Below, in pieces: positions 40,231-47,595 of a stretch of DNA of 54,999 bases. The notes below the pieces were generated by a model. The model was not told where the DNA came from. It saw only the letters and a list, made by a program, of their open reading frames with translations, and ran no database searches. The stretch comes from Lachnospiraceae bacterium (GTDB taxonomy: Bacteria > Bacillota > Clostridia > Lachnospirales > Lachnospiraceae): the NCBI GenBank assembly GCA_019424135.1, contig JAHYZZ010000007.1, positions 24,313 to 79,311 on the forward strand, written 5' to 3'. The position numbers and the translations under genes are program-made. Every line of letters starts with the position of its first letter. Position 1 is the stretch's first letter.

Positions 40231-41559
40231 TTACCTCACATCCTGGTACATCTGTGCAATCTGCTCTACAGACACACCATCACGATACATTTTTCTAAGC
40301 CGGTTCATTTTCCACATCAGCTGAAGTTTTGGAATCGTGCCTGTCGGAAATCTCCGGTCTGACGTATAAATCCTTCTGTCTGCCATTCCCAGCTTTATAT
40401 GCATCTTTTTCAGTGTCAGTGAAAACTGATAGTCCTCCATGATCGGAATCTCTGGAAATCCTCCTGCTTTAAAAAACAATTCCCGATCCACGAAAATCCC
40501 CTGGTCTCCAAACATAACTTTTCGATCCTTCACCCGATGATTCGAGATCACCTGGCAGGTAAACATTAACCAGTGGACTGAATGAAAGGCAATGCCAAAA
40601 CATCCGGCCTGGTAATCTCTCATGACCTTCCGGATTCTGGCAAGGGGATGAGTCGGCAGTTCACTGTCACAATGCAGAAAAAACAAAACGTCTCCAATGC
40701 TCTTGCCGGCGCCAAGATTCATCTGCCGTGCCCTTCCTTTCGGCGAGTGGAGCACTGTAAACTGTGGCGGGATTTTTTCCAATGTTCCGTCCGTACTTCC
40801 TCCATCCACCAGCAGAATCTCACATTTCCCCTGAAGACCATCCAACTGCGCACACATCTTTTCAATTGTTCCCACCTCATTATAAACAGGCACGATGACA
40901 GAAATTCTGCTAATTTTTACCAGATATTTTCCCGTACTGCTTTCCTTTTTTTTGCGATCCGTCCGCATTCTTTTCCGATACCCCTGAAGATCTTCCGGGG
41001 TATCCATATCTGCAAGGGTATCCGTATATCCTGCCGTAATGCCCTTCTTTTTCAGATCCGCGACCGTGTCCTCCAGAACACTTCCATGTCCATAAGTATC
41101 CAGTGCAAAAGCTTCCCGACATGGCTTTTTCATCCCGATCAGATAATAGCCTCCATCCAGCGTCCGCCCAAAAACCACATCCTGCTTTTCCAACACCGTA
41201 AACGCCCGTTCCAAACTGTTTTCAGTTAATTCTGGAACATCTGTGCCAACCAAAAGACAGGCATCATATTTCCTTTCCAGAACTGTAGATATCGCCTGAT
41301 ACATCCGCTCCCCCAGGGAATCTCCTTCCTGAGGAAAATAATTTTGTTTCCCAAATATTTTTTGTAACCTTTCCACTCTTCCCCCGGGTGCATAACTGAT
41401 GTACAAATCTGCCGTCACCTTTCTACATTCCCGAAAGATGTCTTCCAGGAAACAGGTATGCAACCTTGCACACTGCTCAGCTGTAACATGGGGCATCATA
41501 CGTGTCTTCGTCTTTCCAGGCTCTGGAATTCTTGTAAAGATAATGACTGCCCTTTTCAT
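40231..41559 (-). CDS. DUF2064 (TIGR04282) and GT2 (TIGR04283) glycosyltransferase fusion
   Basis: 442 residues. N-terminal half (about 1-200) is the DUF2064/TIGR04282 nucleotidyl- or glycosyltransferase fold: AVIIFTRIPEPGKTKTRMMP, LLVGTDVPELTENSLERAF, and VVFGRTLDGGYYLIGMKKPC. After a lysine-rich link (about 203-214), the C-terminal half is a GT2 enzyme of the TIGR04283 type: RISVIVPVYNEVGTIEKMCA, ILLVDGGSTDGTL, GRARQMNLGAGKSIGDVLFF-LHCDSELP, and IMEDYQFSLTLKK. The two families were named for co-occurrence with arsenosugar genes but here no arsenic gene is seen. They are usually separate genes; this single-chain form is less common. Its start follows the preceding stop without a gap (TAAATG). 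Confidence 0.85.
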   Translation of the reverse strand: MKRAVIIFTRIPEPGKTKTRMMPHVTAEQCARLHTCFLEDIFRECRKVTADLYISYAPGGRVERLQKIFGKQNYFPQEGDSLGERMYQAISTVLERKYDACLLVGTDVPELTENSLERAFTVLEKQDVVFGRTLDGGYYLIGMKKPCREAFALDTYGHGSVLEDTVADLKKKGITAGYTDTLADMDTPEDLQGYRKRMRTDRKKKESSTGKYLVKISRISVIVPVYNEVGTIEKMCAQLDGLQGKCEILLVDGGSTDGTLEKIPPQFTVLHSPKGRARQMNLGAGKSIGDVLFFLHCDSELPTHPLARIRKVMRDYQAGCFGIAFHSVHWLMFTCQVISNHRVKDRKVMFGDQGIFVDRELFFKAGGFPEIPIMEDYQFSLTLKKMHIKLGMADRRIYTSDRRFPTGTIPKLQLMWKMNRLRKMYRDGVSVEQIAQMYQDVR

Positions 41560-41988
41560 TTATAGGATTTTCTCCAATATCTTAATCGTATTTTCTACTA
41601 CTTCCGGACAGAAGTCAAACAATAGCCCCTTTTCCAGAATCTTTTCCATCTCACCCTCTTTTGAAATATCATAACCCAAAAGTTCCCGACACATACTGGA
41701 CGGATATTTTTCTAAAAACATTTTTTTAAACTGAACCGCCTTTTCTGACATTATATCCTTTTGCACCTGGTCTCCTTCCCGGCTGTGTCCGTAGAGCATT
41801 CCAATCACCATGAAGGCACCGGTTACTGCCCCGCAGGTCTCACCACACATCATACCTCCCCCAAAACAGGCTGAAACCTTCCTGGCCTGATCCTGGCTCA
41901 TCTGCATCTGTTCCGAAAAATATCCGGTCACCACCTGGGAGCAGTCAATTCCCTGCATAAACAACGTTTTAACTTCTTCTTTTCTCAT
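41560..41988 (-). CDS. C_GCAxxG_C_C family redox protein
   Basis: 142 residues. The name motif is visible: CSQVVTGYF early, then ACFGGGMMCGETCGAVTGAF (C-x-GGG-x3-CGxxCGA), with a further Cys in SSMCRELLG and DFCPEV at the end. The spacing of five or more cysteines suggests disulfide or metal redox activity. Functions are not known for the family. Ribosome site GGAAGAAGGAGAC fixes ATG 41988; a GTG at 42030 is a weaker possibility overlapping the TVP38 stop. The next gene begins directly at its stop. Confidence 0.85.
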   Translation of the reverse strand: MRKEEVKTLFMQGIDCSQVVTGYFSEQMQMSQDQARKVSACFGGGMMCGETCGAVTGAFMVIGMLYGHSREGDQVQKDIMSEKAVQFKKMFLEKYPSSMCRELLGYDISKEGEMEKILEKGLLFDFCPEVVENTIKILEKIL

Positions 41989-42022
41989 GTCTCCTTCTTC
42001 CCTCCTGACAATCCCATAAGTT

Positions 42023-42730
42023 TTAATCACTTTGTTTCTCCTTTTTCTGTCTGTCCATATATATTTTCCTTAACATCACCACCAAAGCCGATAACGCAAA
42101 CAGAACCAAAAGTCCTGTCATGAGAAGTTTGGCGCCTCCCGTCAGCATGCTTCCCACATAAGAATATACAATAGTTGCCGGAAGTTGCCCAACTCCTGTC
42201 GCAAGGAAAAATGACCCAAAAGACATGGATGTAAGTCCTGCTGCATAGCTGACGATGTCAAAGGAAATAAACGGGAGCAGACGGCAGATAAGGATTGTGT
42301 TTTTTCCATATTTTTCAAAAAACGTATCTATTTGGGTAATTCCTGCCTTGCTGGTCAGTCTTTCTGCCACGTCTCTTCCCATGAGCCGCGCTATGAAAAA
42401 GCAAACAGATGCTCCTGCCATTGCGCTGGACCAGGAAAGAATGGTCCCCTGCCACCAGCCGAACAGATTAGCATTTGCAAGAGTTAAAAGAAATGCCGGC
42501 AACGGCGCAGCTACAGATTGAAAAACCATTAAAAAAAAGGATACTACTGCAGCATAAGCTCCATAAGAGGCCACAAAATCTCTCACTACATCAAAATCTC
42601 CGCTGGCAAACATCTTCAGTATCTGATTCACGCTGTTTCTTATAGATGGTACCAGAAAGTATATGACAGCCGCCACAAGAGTGATTCCAAGAAGTACTGC
42701 CTTTTTTCCCCACTTTCTGTCTTGTTTCAT
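42023..42730 (-). CDS. TVP38/TMEM64 (DedA-related) membrane protein 1
   Basis: 235 residues with about five to six membrane segments: AVLLGITLVAAVIYFLVPSI first, then AAVVSFFLMVFQSVAAPLPA with FLLTLANANLFGWWQGTILS. The family signature is in the middle, GRDVAERLTSKAGITQIDTF...LICRLLPFISFDIVSYAAGL (R-L-x-P-F/I). SNARE-associated or DedA-type proteins move lipids or small oxyanions across membranes (known for some relatives). Its ATG overlaps the stop of the FeS gene (ATGA), showing translational coupling. RBS GGAAGGAGAAAGAGGT. Confidence 0.87.
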   Translation of the reverse strand: MKQDRKWGKKAVLLGITLVAAVIYFLVPSIRNSVNQILKMFASGDFDVVRDFVASYGAYAAVVSFFLMVFQSVAAPLPAFLLTLANANLFGWWQGTILSWSSAMAGASVCFFIARLMGRDVAERLTSKAGITQIDTFFEKYGKNTILICRLLPFISFDIVSYAAGLTSMSFGSFFLATGVGQLPATIVYSYVGSMLTGGAKLLMTGLLVLFALSALVVMLRKIYMDRQKKEKQSD

Positions 42731-43719
42731 ACCTCTTTCTCCTTCCAGTATCCTGATTTTATCCGATTCCATAATGACTTTCCGATATCTGGCTTTTCTT
42801 CACTTTCGAGGATTTTCAGTAAAATATGATTCGTGTTTTCGTAGCCTTTCCGAGCAAGATTTCCACTGCAAGAAGCACAGTAGGTATAAAACCTATCACA
42901 CTGATCTATTTTTCCAGGCATTTTTCCTGCAAGAACCGGTTCCTTTACTCTGGCAGAACCTCCCAGTCCACAACATTGTCCTTTCTTCATCACCTGAATT
43001 TCTTCTTTCAGGAAAGGACGAATATCCTGGAGCATTCCCTTCTCGTCCCACTCTGGGCAGGGGAGAAACAGCTTCGCTTCCCCTTCAATTTTTTTCCCCA
43101 GACCCAGTTGCTCCAGTTTTTTATAAATCGTGACCAGTTTCACCGAAAGCCGGTCTTTCAGGAAATGATAACAGTTAGGGCAAAGAATGACCACTTCTTC
43201 TACTCCTGCTTTCTGAAAGCGTTTGTCCATTTCACAAAGGATTCTTTCTTCTTCTTTCTTCATACCAAGCTCTGCCACTGGTTTGCCGCAGCAGTCAAAC
43301 ACTACTCCCATTCCATCCCTCTCCTTAAGAAGCCTGGCCAGATATCTCGTTGTTTCAGGAAAGAAAGATGGAAAATTGCAGCCAGGAAACAAAACACTTT
43401 TTCCTCTGATATTTTTGTAATTTCGGAAACGATAATCCTTTTTCTCCCACAAGAGCATCCCATACCCCTTTTCCCGGATCTTTCCGCCGTTATCCTCTAC
43501 ATTTTCTCTGCGCATATTTAAGATAATCTGCCTGCCGTCAATCCCCTTCGGGCAGACCTGACTGCATCTTCCACATAAAAAGCAATGATATGCAAGCTTT
43601 CTCAAGGAGTCCACATCACCGATATCGATCTGATACTTCTCCAGAAACGTACAGCTTCTTTGACAGAGATGGCAATGAACACATGCATTTGCGTCTGTAA
43701 CATTAACTTTCCTGGTCAT
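42727..43719 (-). CDS. FeS oxidoreductase with ferredoxin and CCG domains (HdrD/GlpC-like)
   Basis: 330 residues. Two [4Fe-4S] motifs at the N-terminus: CVHCHLCQRSC and CFLCGRCSQVCPKG. The C-terminal part has two CCG-type cysteine domains: VLFPGCNFPS...FDCCGKPVAELG, and CPEWDEKG...GQCCGLGGSARV. This is the plan of GlpC, HdrD and LutA-like subunits, which reduce disulfides or pass electrons from a donor to quinones or thiols. There is no membrane segment; the TVP38 genes overlapping both ends may bring it to the membrane (inference). The ATG at 43719 has GGGAAGGGGAGAAAG and lies inside the end of the preceding gene. Confidence 0.85.
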   Translation of the reverse strand: MTRKVNVTDANACVHCHLCQRSCTFLEKYQIDIGDVDSLRKLAYHCFLCGRCSQVCPKGIDGRQIILNMRRENVEDNGGKIREKGYGMLLWEKKDYRFRNYKNIRGKSVLFPGCNFPSFFPETTRYLARLLKERDGMGVVFDCCGKPVAELGMKKEEERILCEMDKRFQKAGVEEVVILCPNCYHFLKDRLSVKLVTIYKKLEQLGLGKKIEGEAKLFLPCPEWDEKGMLQDIRPFLKEEIQVMKKGQCCGLGGSARVKEPVLAGKMPGKIDQCDRFYTYCASCSGNLARKGYENTNHILLKILESEEKPDIGKSLWNRIKSGYWKEKEV

Positions 43720-44398
43720 CTTTCTCCCCTTCCCTGCCATCAACATATTTCTTTTTAAAATAATATCCTGTTCCAAAGACCACCATGGCAATCAGTGCTG
43801 CACTCCCGATATATACCACCCGGTTCTCAGCGTCTGCAATACCCGCTGTCCCTACCGTATACATGGCCGTACCAGGAAGCATAAATAAAAAAGAACCGAC
43901 CGTATATGTCCCAAACCCAATATCTGTCACCCCATATGCAAAATTTTGCAGATTATATGGGAAAAGAGGAACCAGCCGAGTGATCATCAAAATAAACAGC
44001 TGATTTTTCCCCGACTCATCAAAGAGCCACTTTTTCAGATATCGGTTTTTCAAGGCTGCCGGTTTAATGCTCTCTTTTAAGAAAAATCTCCCTGCCACAA
44101 ACGCCAGAACAGCCCCTGCCGTCGCTGCCACGCTGCAGCAAACCGTCCCAAGTACAGGGCCAAACAACAGGCCTGCCAGTATGGCAAATGTAATCCCCGG
44201 AAGTGCAAGCGCCACACTGCCCACAATCGTAATAGCCATATAGATTCCGATGGCCAGTACAAGGTTCTCCCGTACCAATGCTTCCATAAATTTCAAGTTA
44301 TCCGTGTCTCCCAGCCAGACAGACCAGCCAAATATATGATTAAAGATCAGAATCAAAATTACGATTCCAATGAAGATCCAAAGCTTTCTATTTTTCAT
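43703..44398 (-). CDS. TVP38/TMEM64 (DedA-related) membrane protein 2
   Basis: 231 residues, with an N-terminal membrane helix (LWIFIGIVILILIFNHIFGW) and further segments. Family signature: SVALALPGITFAILAGLLFG-PVLG, and ILMITRLVPLFPYNLQNFAY (R-L-V-P-x-x-P-Y). It differs clearly from the first TVP38 gene, so the pair is not a recent duplication. It overlaps the FeS gene by 17 bases. Two such transporters flanking an FeS oxidoreductase suggests a dedicated pair. RBS inside the 3' end of the preceding gene. Confidence 0.87.
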   Translation of the reverse strand: MKNRKLWIFIGIVILILIFNHIFGWSVWLGDTDNLKFMEALVRENLVLAIGIYMAITIVGSVALALPGITFAILAGLLFGPVLGTVCCSVAATAGAVLAFVAGRFFLKESIKPAALKNRYLKKWLFDESGKNQLFILMITRLVPLFPYNLQNFAYGVTDIGFGTYTVGSFLFMLPGTAMYTVGTAGIADAENRVVYIGSAALIAMVVFGTGYYFKKKYVDGREGEKDDQES

Positions 44399-44402
44399 AA
44401 GA

Positions 44403-44822
44403 TTACTTCCTGCATAATAGTACAGCGGCTCCTGTCTTCAGGATCTGGACAGCCGCCGCGATTCCAAACAAAAGACTCAAGAAATAATATGCCCTCATCG
44501 TCTCTGTGGAACTGATCAACGTATAGGATACATAAACAGTCGTCAGCACGATCATTCCTACATTCATGGCCATCACCAATTTCCCTGCTGCGCTCTTTCT
44601 CTTAAGAAAAAGAAGAAAGATAAGTATCGTCAAAATGACCAAAACTGCCATAATCATCATCTCCAACATGTCCATTGGATAGTCTCTCTCCCATCCCTGA
44701 TTTTTATAAATGACCCATCTGGCCATCCCCATCTTTTTATTTGTAAAATAATGAATCATATATGCACCTGCCAGCACTATGATCTCCAGAAGTACTGCCA
44801 GAACATAACCTGCCTTTTTCAT
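44403..44822 (-). CDS. four-helix membrane protein of unknown function, 139 aa
   Basis: About four membrane segments: YVLAVLLEIIVLAGAYMIHY, then MLEMMIMAVLVILTILIFLL, LVMAMNVGMIVLTTVYVSYT and ILKTGAAVLL. It lies four bases before the second TVP38 gene and after the rhodanese terminator, so it is the first gene of the eight-gene operon. RBS GAGGATGACAAC. No domain recognised; its loops (NQGWERDYPMD) are short. Confidence 0.7.
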   Translation of the reverse strand: MKKAGYVLAVLLEIIVLAGAYMIHYFTNKKMGMARWVIYKNQGWERDYPMDMLEMMIMAVLVILTILIFLLFLKRKSAAGKLVMAMNVGMIVLTTVYVSYTLISSTETMRAYYFLSLLFGIAAAVQILKTGAAVLLCRK

Positions 44823-44856
44823 GTTGTCATCCTCATTTTTATAATCTTTTTCGGGA

Positions 44857-44889
44857 AAATAAGCGCTACATATCCTGCAGCGCTTATTT
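44857..44889 (-). terminator. terminator after the rhodanese gene
   Basis: Leftward: AAATAAGCGCT (44889-44879) pairs with AGCGCTTATTT (44867-44857) and is followed by TCCCG. It separates the rhodanese gene from the operon below it, or lets part of the transcription through. Confidence 0.75.
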
Positions 44890-44903
44890 CATAAATTCTT
44901 TTG

Positions 44904-45983
44904 TTATTTGGCTGCCTTGTCAGTGGACAGTTCCCCTACGGTTGTGTGTACACAGTCGTCACTTGCCGGGTCTCCCACTTGCACCGGATTGCTGTCATCC
45001 ATCTGCCACTGATACCATCCGCCGTCATAGAGTTCCATATTTGTATAACCATTCTCATACATAATCAAAAATGGAATCGCTGCTCTCCATCCGGTTCCAC
45101 AGTAGAACGCCAGCTCATTGTCAAGAGAAGCACCGGACTCTTTCAGAATGCCTTCCAGAACATCAATGCCTACGGTTGTACCATCATCATTGCAGTAAGA
45201 TCCATCATCGGTATCATGTCCCCAGATAGCGCCTTCCGGCTCTCCAGCCCTGTCAATATAGCTGTATCCGCTGGTCTCTCCCAACCACTCAGCCTCACTT
45301 CTGATGCTGACCAGTTTAAAGTTATCATCATTTGCCAGCTTTTCCTTTACATCACCAATGCTAATGACATATTCCGGATGCGCCGGTACCGTAGCCCCAA
45401 ACTCTTCTACCGCCTCTGGCTCATTACGCTCGGACTCCGTCGCATATCCCGCATCATTCCATGCTGCAAGTCCGCCGTCCAGACATTTTACGTTTTCAAC
45501 GCCTGCCCACAAGAGCACAACGGCAACACGGTCATCTGCAGAGTTGACTCCGTCTTCTCCATAACAGATTACAGTGGTATCTTTTGTAATGCCATAATCT
45601 ACAAGAAGCTGTTCAATCTCCTTGGCAGAACGGATATTCCAATATTCTTCTGATTCTACACTGTCTGTATTCATGTGGTATGCACCCGGAACATGTCCTG
45701 TCACATAAGATGGCGAATCTTCTTCTTCTCCCCAGGAACATTCCAAAATCACATAACCAGAGGATTCCTCCTGATTTCCATCGATCACACTTTGTACCCA
45801 GTCCGAAGACACATAGACTTTTTTCGTATCCACCGGATCTGCCTGCACATCCGAATTTTCTGCCTCTTTGGTGCTGTCTTTCTTTTCATCTGTCGATTTA
45901 TCCTGCGCACCCGATCCGCATCCGACTGCAAGAGATGCCGTCAAAGCTGTGCACAGCAGAATACTTACCAATTTCTTTTTCAT
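44904..45983 (-). CDS. lipoprotein sulfurtransferase (double rhodanese)
   Basis: 359 residues. Lipoprotein signal peptide (LLCTALTASLAVGC; lipid Cys around 21), acidic linker to about residue 55, then two rhodanese domains. First: VYVSSDWVQSVIDG...GHVPGAYHMNTDSVESEEYW and ICYGEDGVNSADDR (no classical active-site Cys loop). Second: FKLVSIRSEAEWLGETSGYS, PEGAIWGHDTDDG and the active-site loop FYCGTGWRAA. So it should be an active sulfane-sulfur transferase at the outer face of the membrane. ATG 45983 follows ATAGGAGGGTTATT. It has its own promoter and terminator and lies upstream of the FeS/TVP38 operon. Confidence 0.87.
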   Translation of the reverse strand: MKKKLVSILLCTALTASLAVGCGSGAQDKSTDEKKDSTKEAENSDVQADPVDTKKVYVSSDWVQSVIDGNQEESSGYVILECSWGEEEDSPSYVTGHVPGAYHMNTDSVESEEYWNIRSAKEIEQLLVDYGITKDTTVICYGEDGVNSADDRVAVVLLWAGVENVKCLDGGLAAWNDAGYATESERNEPEAVEEFGATVPAHPEYVISIGDVKEKLANDDNFKLVSIRSEAEWLGETSGYSYIDRAGEPEGAIWGHDTDDGSYCNDDGTTVGIDVLEGILKESGASLDNELAFYCGTGWRAAIPFLIMYENGYTNMELYDGGWYQWQMDDSNPVQVGDPASDDCVHTTVGELSTDKAAK

Positions 45984-46014
45984 AATAACCCTCCTATAAA
46001 AAACATATTCTAAT

Positions 46015-46042
46015 ATATTATTTTTAGCTTTCCCTTGTCCAA
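46015..46042 (-). promoter_or_regulatory. promoter of the rhodanese gene
   Basis: Leftward TTGGAC (46042-46037), 16 bases, TAATAT (46020-46015), 31 bases before the start codon. Confidence 0.5.
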
Positions 46043-46135
46043 TTGATATCAATCATATAACTGAACGTTTATTATCTCTTAAATATCTTTTTACGAAATC
46101 CATATATAGACAGGGGTATTGAACATGAACAGGAT

Positions 46136-46178
46136 AAAAAAAGGGAGCTGCCCACCGGATTTCCGGCCCGCAGCTCCC
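46136..46178 (-). terminator. terminator of the ptsI-permease unit
   Basis: Leftward GGGAGCTGC (46178-46170), interrupted inner GGCCGG/CCGG pairing, GCAGCTCCC (46151-46143), then TTTTTTT. A strong intrinsic terminator 14 bases after the permease stop. Confidence 0.9.
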
Positions 46179-46191
46179 TTTTCAAATCAGA

Positions 46192-47574
46192 TTATAAAAA
46201 TATATATTTCAACACAAACAATACTGCAAGAATATACATGAGCAGGCTAATCTTTTTCTCTTTTGCCTTCCCAGTAATCAAATTAAGGACAATATAAGAG
46301 ATCACTCCCATGGAAATTCCCTCGGAAATACTGTAGAAAAAGGGCATGGCTCCAATACAGATATAGCAGGGAAGCGCCTCAGAAACATCACTAAAATCAA
46401 TATTTACCACATTGGTCAGCATATAAAATCCAACGATCACCAAGGCAGGAGCCGTAGCAAAAGAAGGAATTGCCAGAAAAATCGGCGACAGCAAAAGTGC
46501 CAGACCGAATAAAATTGCCGTAGTGACCGCTGTAAGACCGGTTCTTCCTCCTTCCGTTACGCCGGAAGCACTCTCTACAAACGTGGTAGTCGTAGACGTC
46601 CCCATTACCGCGCCTGCTGTTGTAGCAATGGCATCTGCTAAAAGCGCGCCTCTAATATTTTTCAGTTTTCCATCCTCATCCAACATACCAGCCTTAGAAG
46701 AAACACCAATCAGTGTTCCGATGGTGTCAAACATATCTACAAACAAGAACGCAAAAATTACCACCAAAAATTCCAGAGAAAAAATTCCTGAAAATTCAAG
46801 CTTTGCAAAAATCGGCGACAGACTTGGTATGGACAGCCCGGAACTAAAATCCGGGAGAAGGCTGTAAAAGCCAAGCTCGGGATCTGGTACGTATAAGCCT
46901 GCAAACTGACAGATGATACCCAAAATCCAGGTAATCAAAATTCCCCAGAGAATATTTCCTTTCACATTTTTAATCACTAAGATTCCTGTAATCAAGATCC
47001 CAATCACCGCCAGCAGAACCGTAATCCCCACATTCTGGAACGATGCCTCTACGCCGTTTACCTCATTATATGCTTCTACGGAAAACAGCTGCAACAGTGA
47101 CGATCCTCCTATGACGATCTTAGCATTTTGAAGACCGATAAACGCAATGAATAAACCAATCCCCACACTGACTGCCGCTTTCAGATTCCGCGGAATCGCA
47201 TTGAAAATCGCTTCGCGCACATTGGTTAGTGACAGAATGATAAAAACAAGCCCTTCGATAAATACTGCCGTCAGGGCCACTTCCCAACGGTATCCCATTC
47301 CTAAGACCACCGTATAAGCGAAGTATGCATTTAATCCCATACCCGGAGCCAGGGCAAATGGATAATTGGCACATACTGCCATCAACAGGGTACCAATCAA
47401 TGCCGCCAACGCTGTTGCGGTAAACACAGCTCCCTGATCCATTCCTGCATCAGCAAGAATGCTGGGATTCACCGCCAGAATATAGGCCATAGTCATAAAC
47501 GTAGTAATACCGGCTACGATTTCTGTTTTTACAGTCGTCCCATTCTCTTTCAATTTGAATACTTTCTCTAACAT
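46192..47574 (-). CDS. NCS2-family purine permease (AzgA/PbuG type)
   Basis: 460 residues, about 12-14 membrane segments. AzgA-type signatures: KTEIVAGITTFMTMAYILAV-NPSIL at the N-terminus, ALAPGMGLNAYFAYTVVLGM, and FVDMFDTIGTLIGVSSKAGM. Near 330 is GTSTTTTFVESASGVTEGGR-TG. It imports hypoxanthine, guanine or adenine by proton symport. It begins 21 bases after ptsI without a terminator between, so both are read together. No purine riboswitch is seen since the space is too short. RBS GAGGAGAGC. Confidence 0.9.
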   Translation of the reverse strand: MLEKVFKLKENGTTVKTEIVAGITTFMTMAYILAVNPSILADAGMDQGAVFTATALAALIGTLLMAVCANYPFALAPGMGLNAYFAYTVVLGMGYRWEVALTAVFIEGLVFIILSLTNVREAIFNAIPRNLKAAVSVGIGLFIAFIGLQNAKIVIGGSSLLQLFSVEAYNEVNGVEASFQNVGITVLLAVIGILITGILVIKNVKGNILWGILITWILGIICQFAGLYVPDPELGFYSLLPDFSSGLSIPSLSPIFAKLEFSGIFSLEFLVVIFAFLFVDMFDTIGTLIGVSSKAGMLDEDGKLKNIRGALLADAIATTAGAVMGTSTTTTFVESASGVTEGGRTGLTAVTTAILFGLALLLSPIFLAIPSFATAPALVIVGFYMLTNVVNIDFSDVSEALPCYICIGAMPFFYSISEGISMGVISYIVLNLITGKAKEKKISLLMYILAVLFVLKYIFL

Positions 47575-47595
47575 GCTCTCCTCCTCATCTTTCTC

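Noticed and set aside
44901..45653. Rightward open frame of 250 codons opposite the rhodanese gene
   Set aside because: Antisense shadow; the leftward frame has a lipoprotein signal and rhodanese active site.
46053..46191. Riboswitch upstream of the purine permease
   Set aside because: This interval lies downstream of the permease (leftward gene) and holds its terminator. The upstream space to ptsI is only 21 bases.
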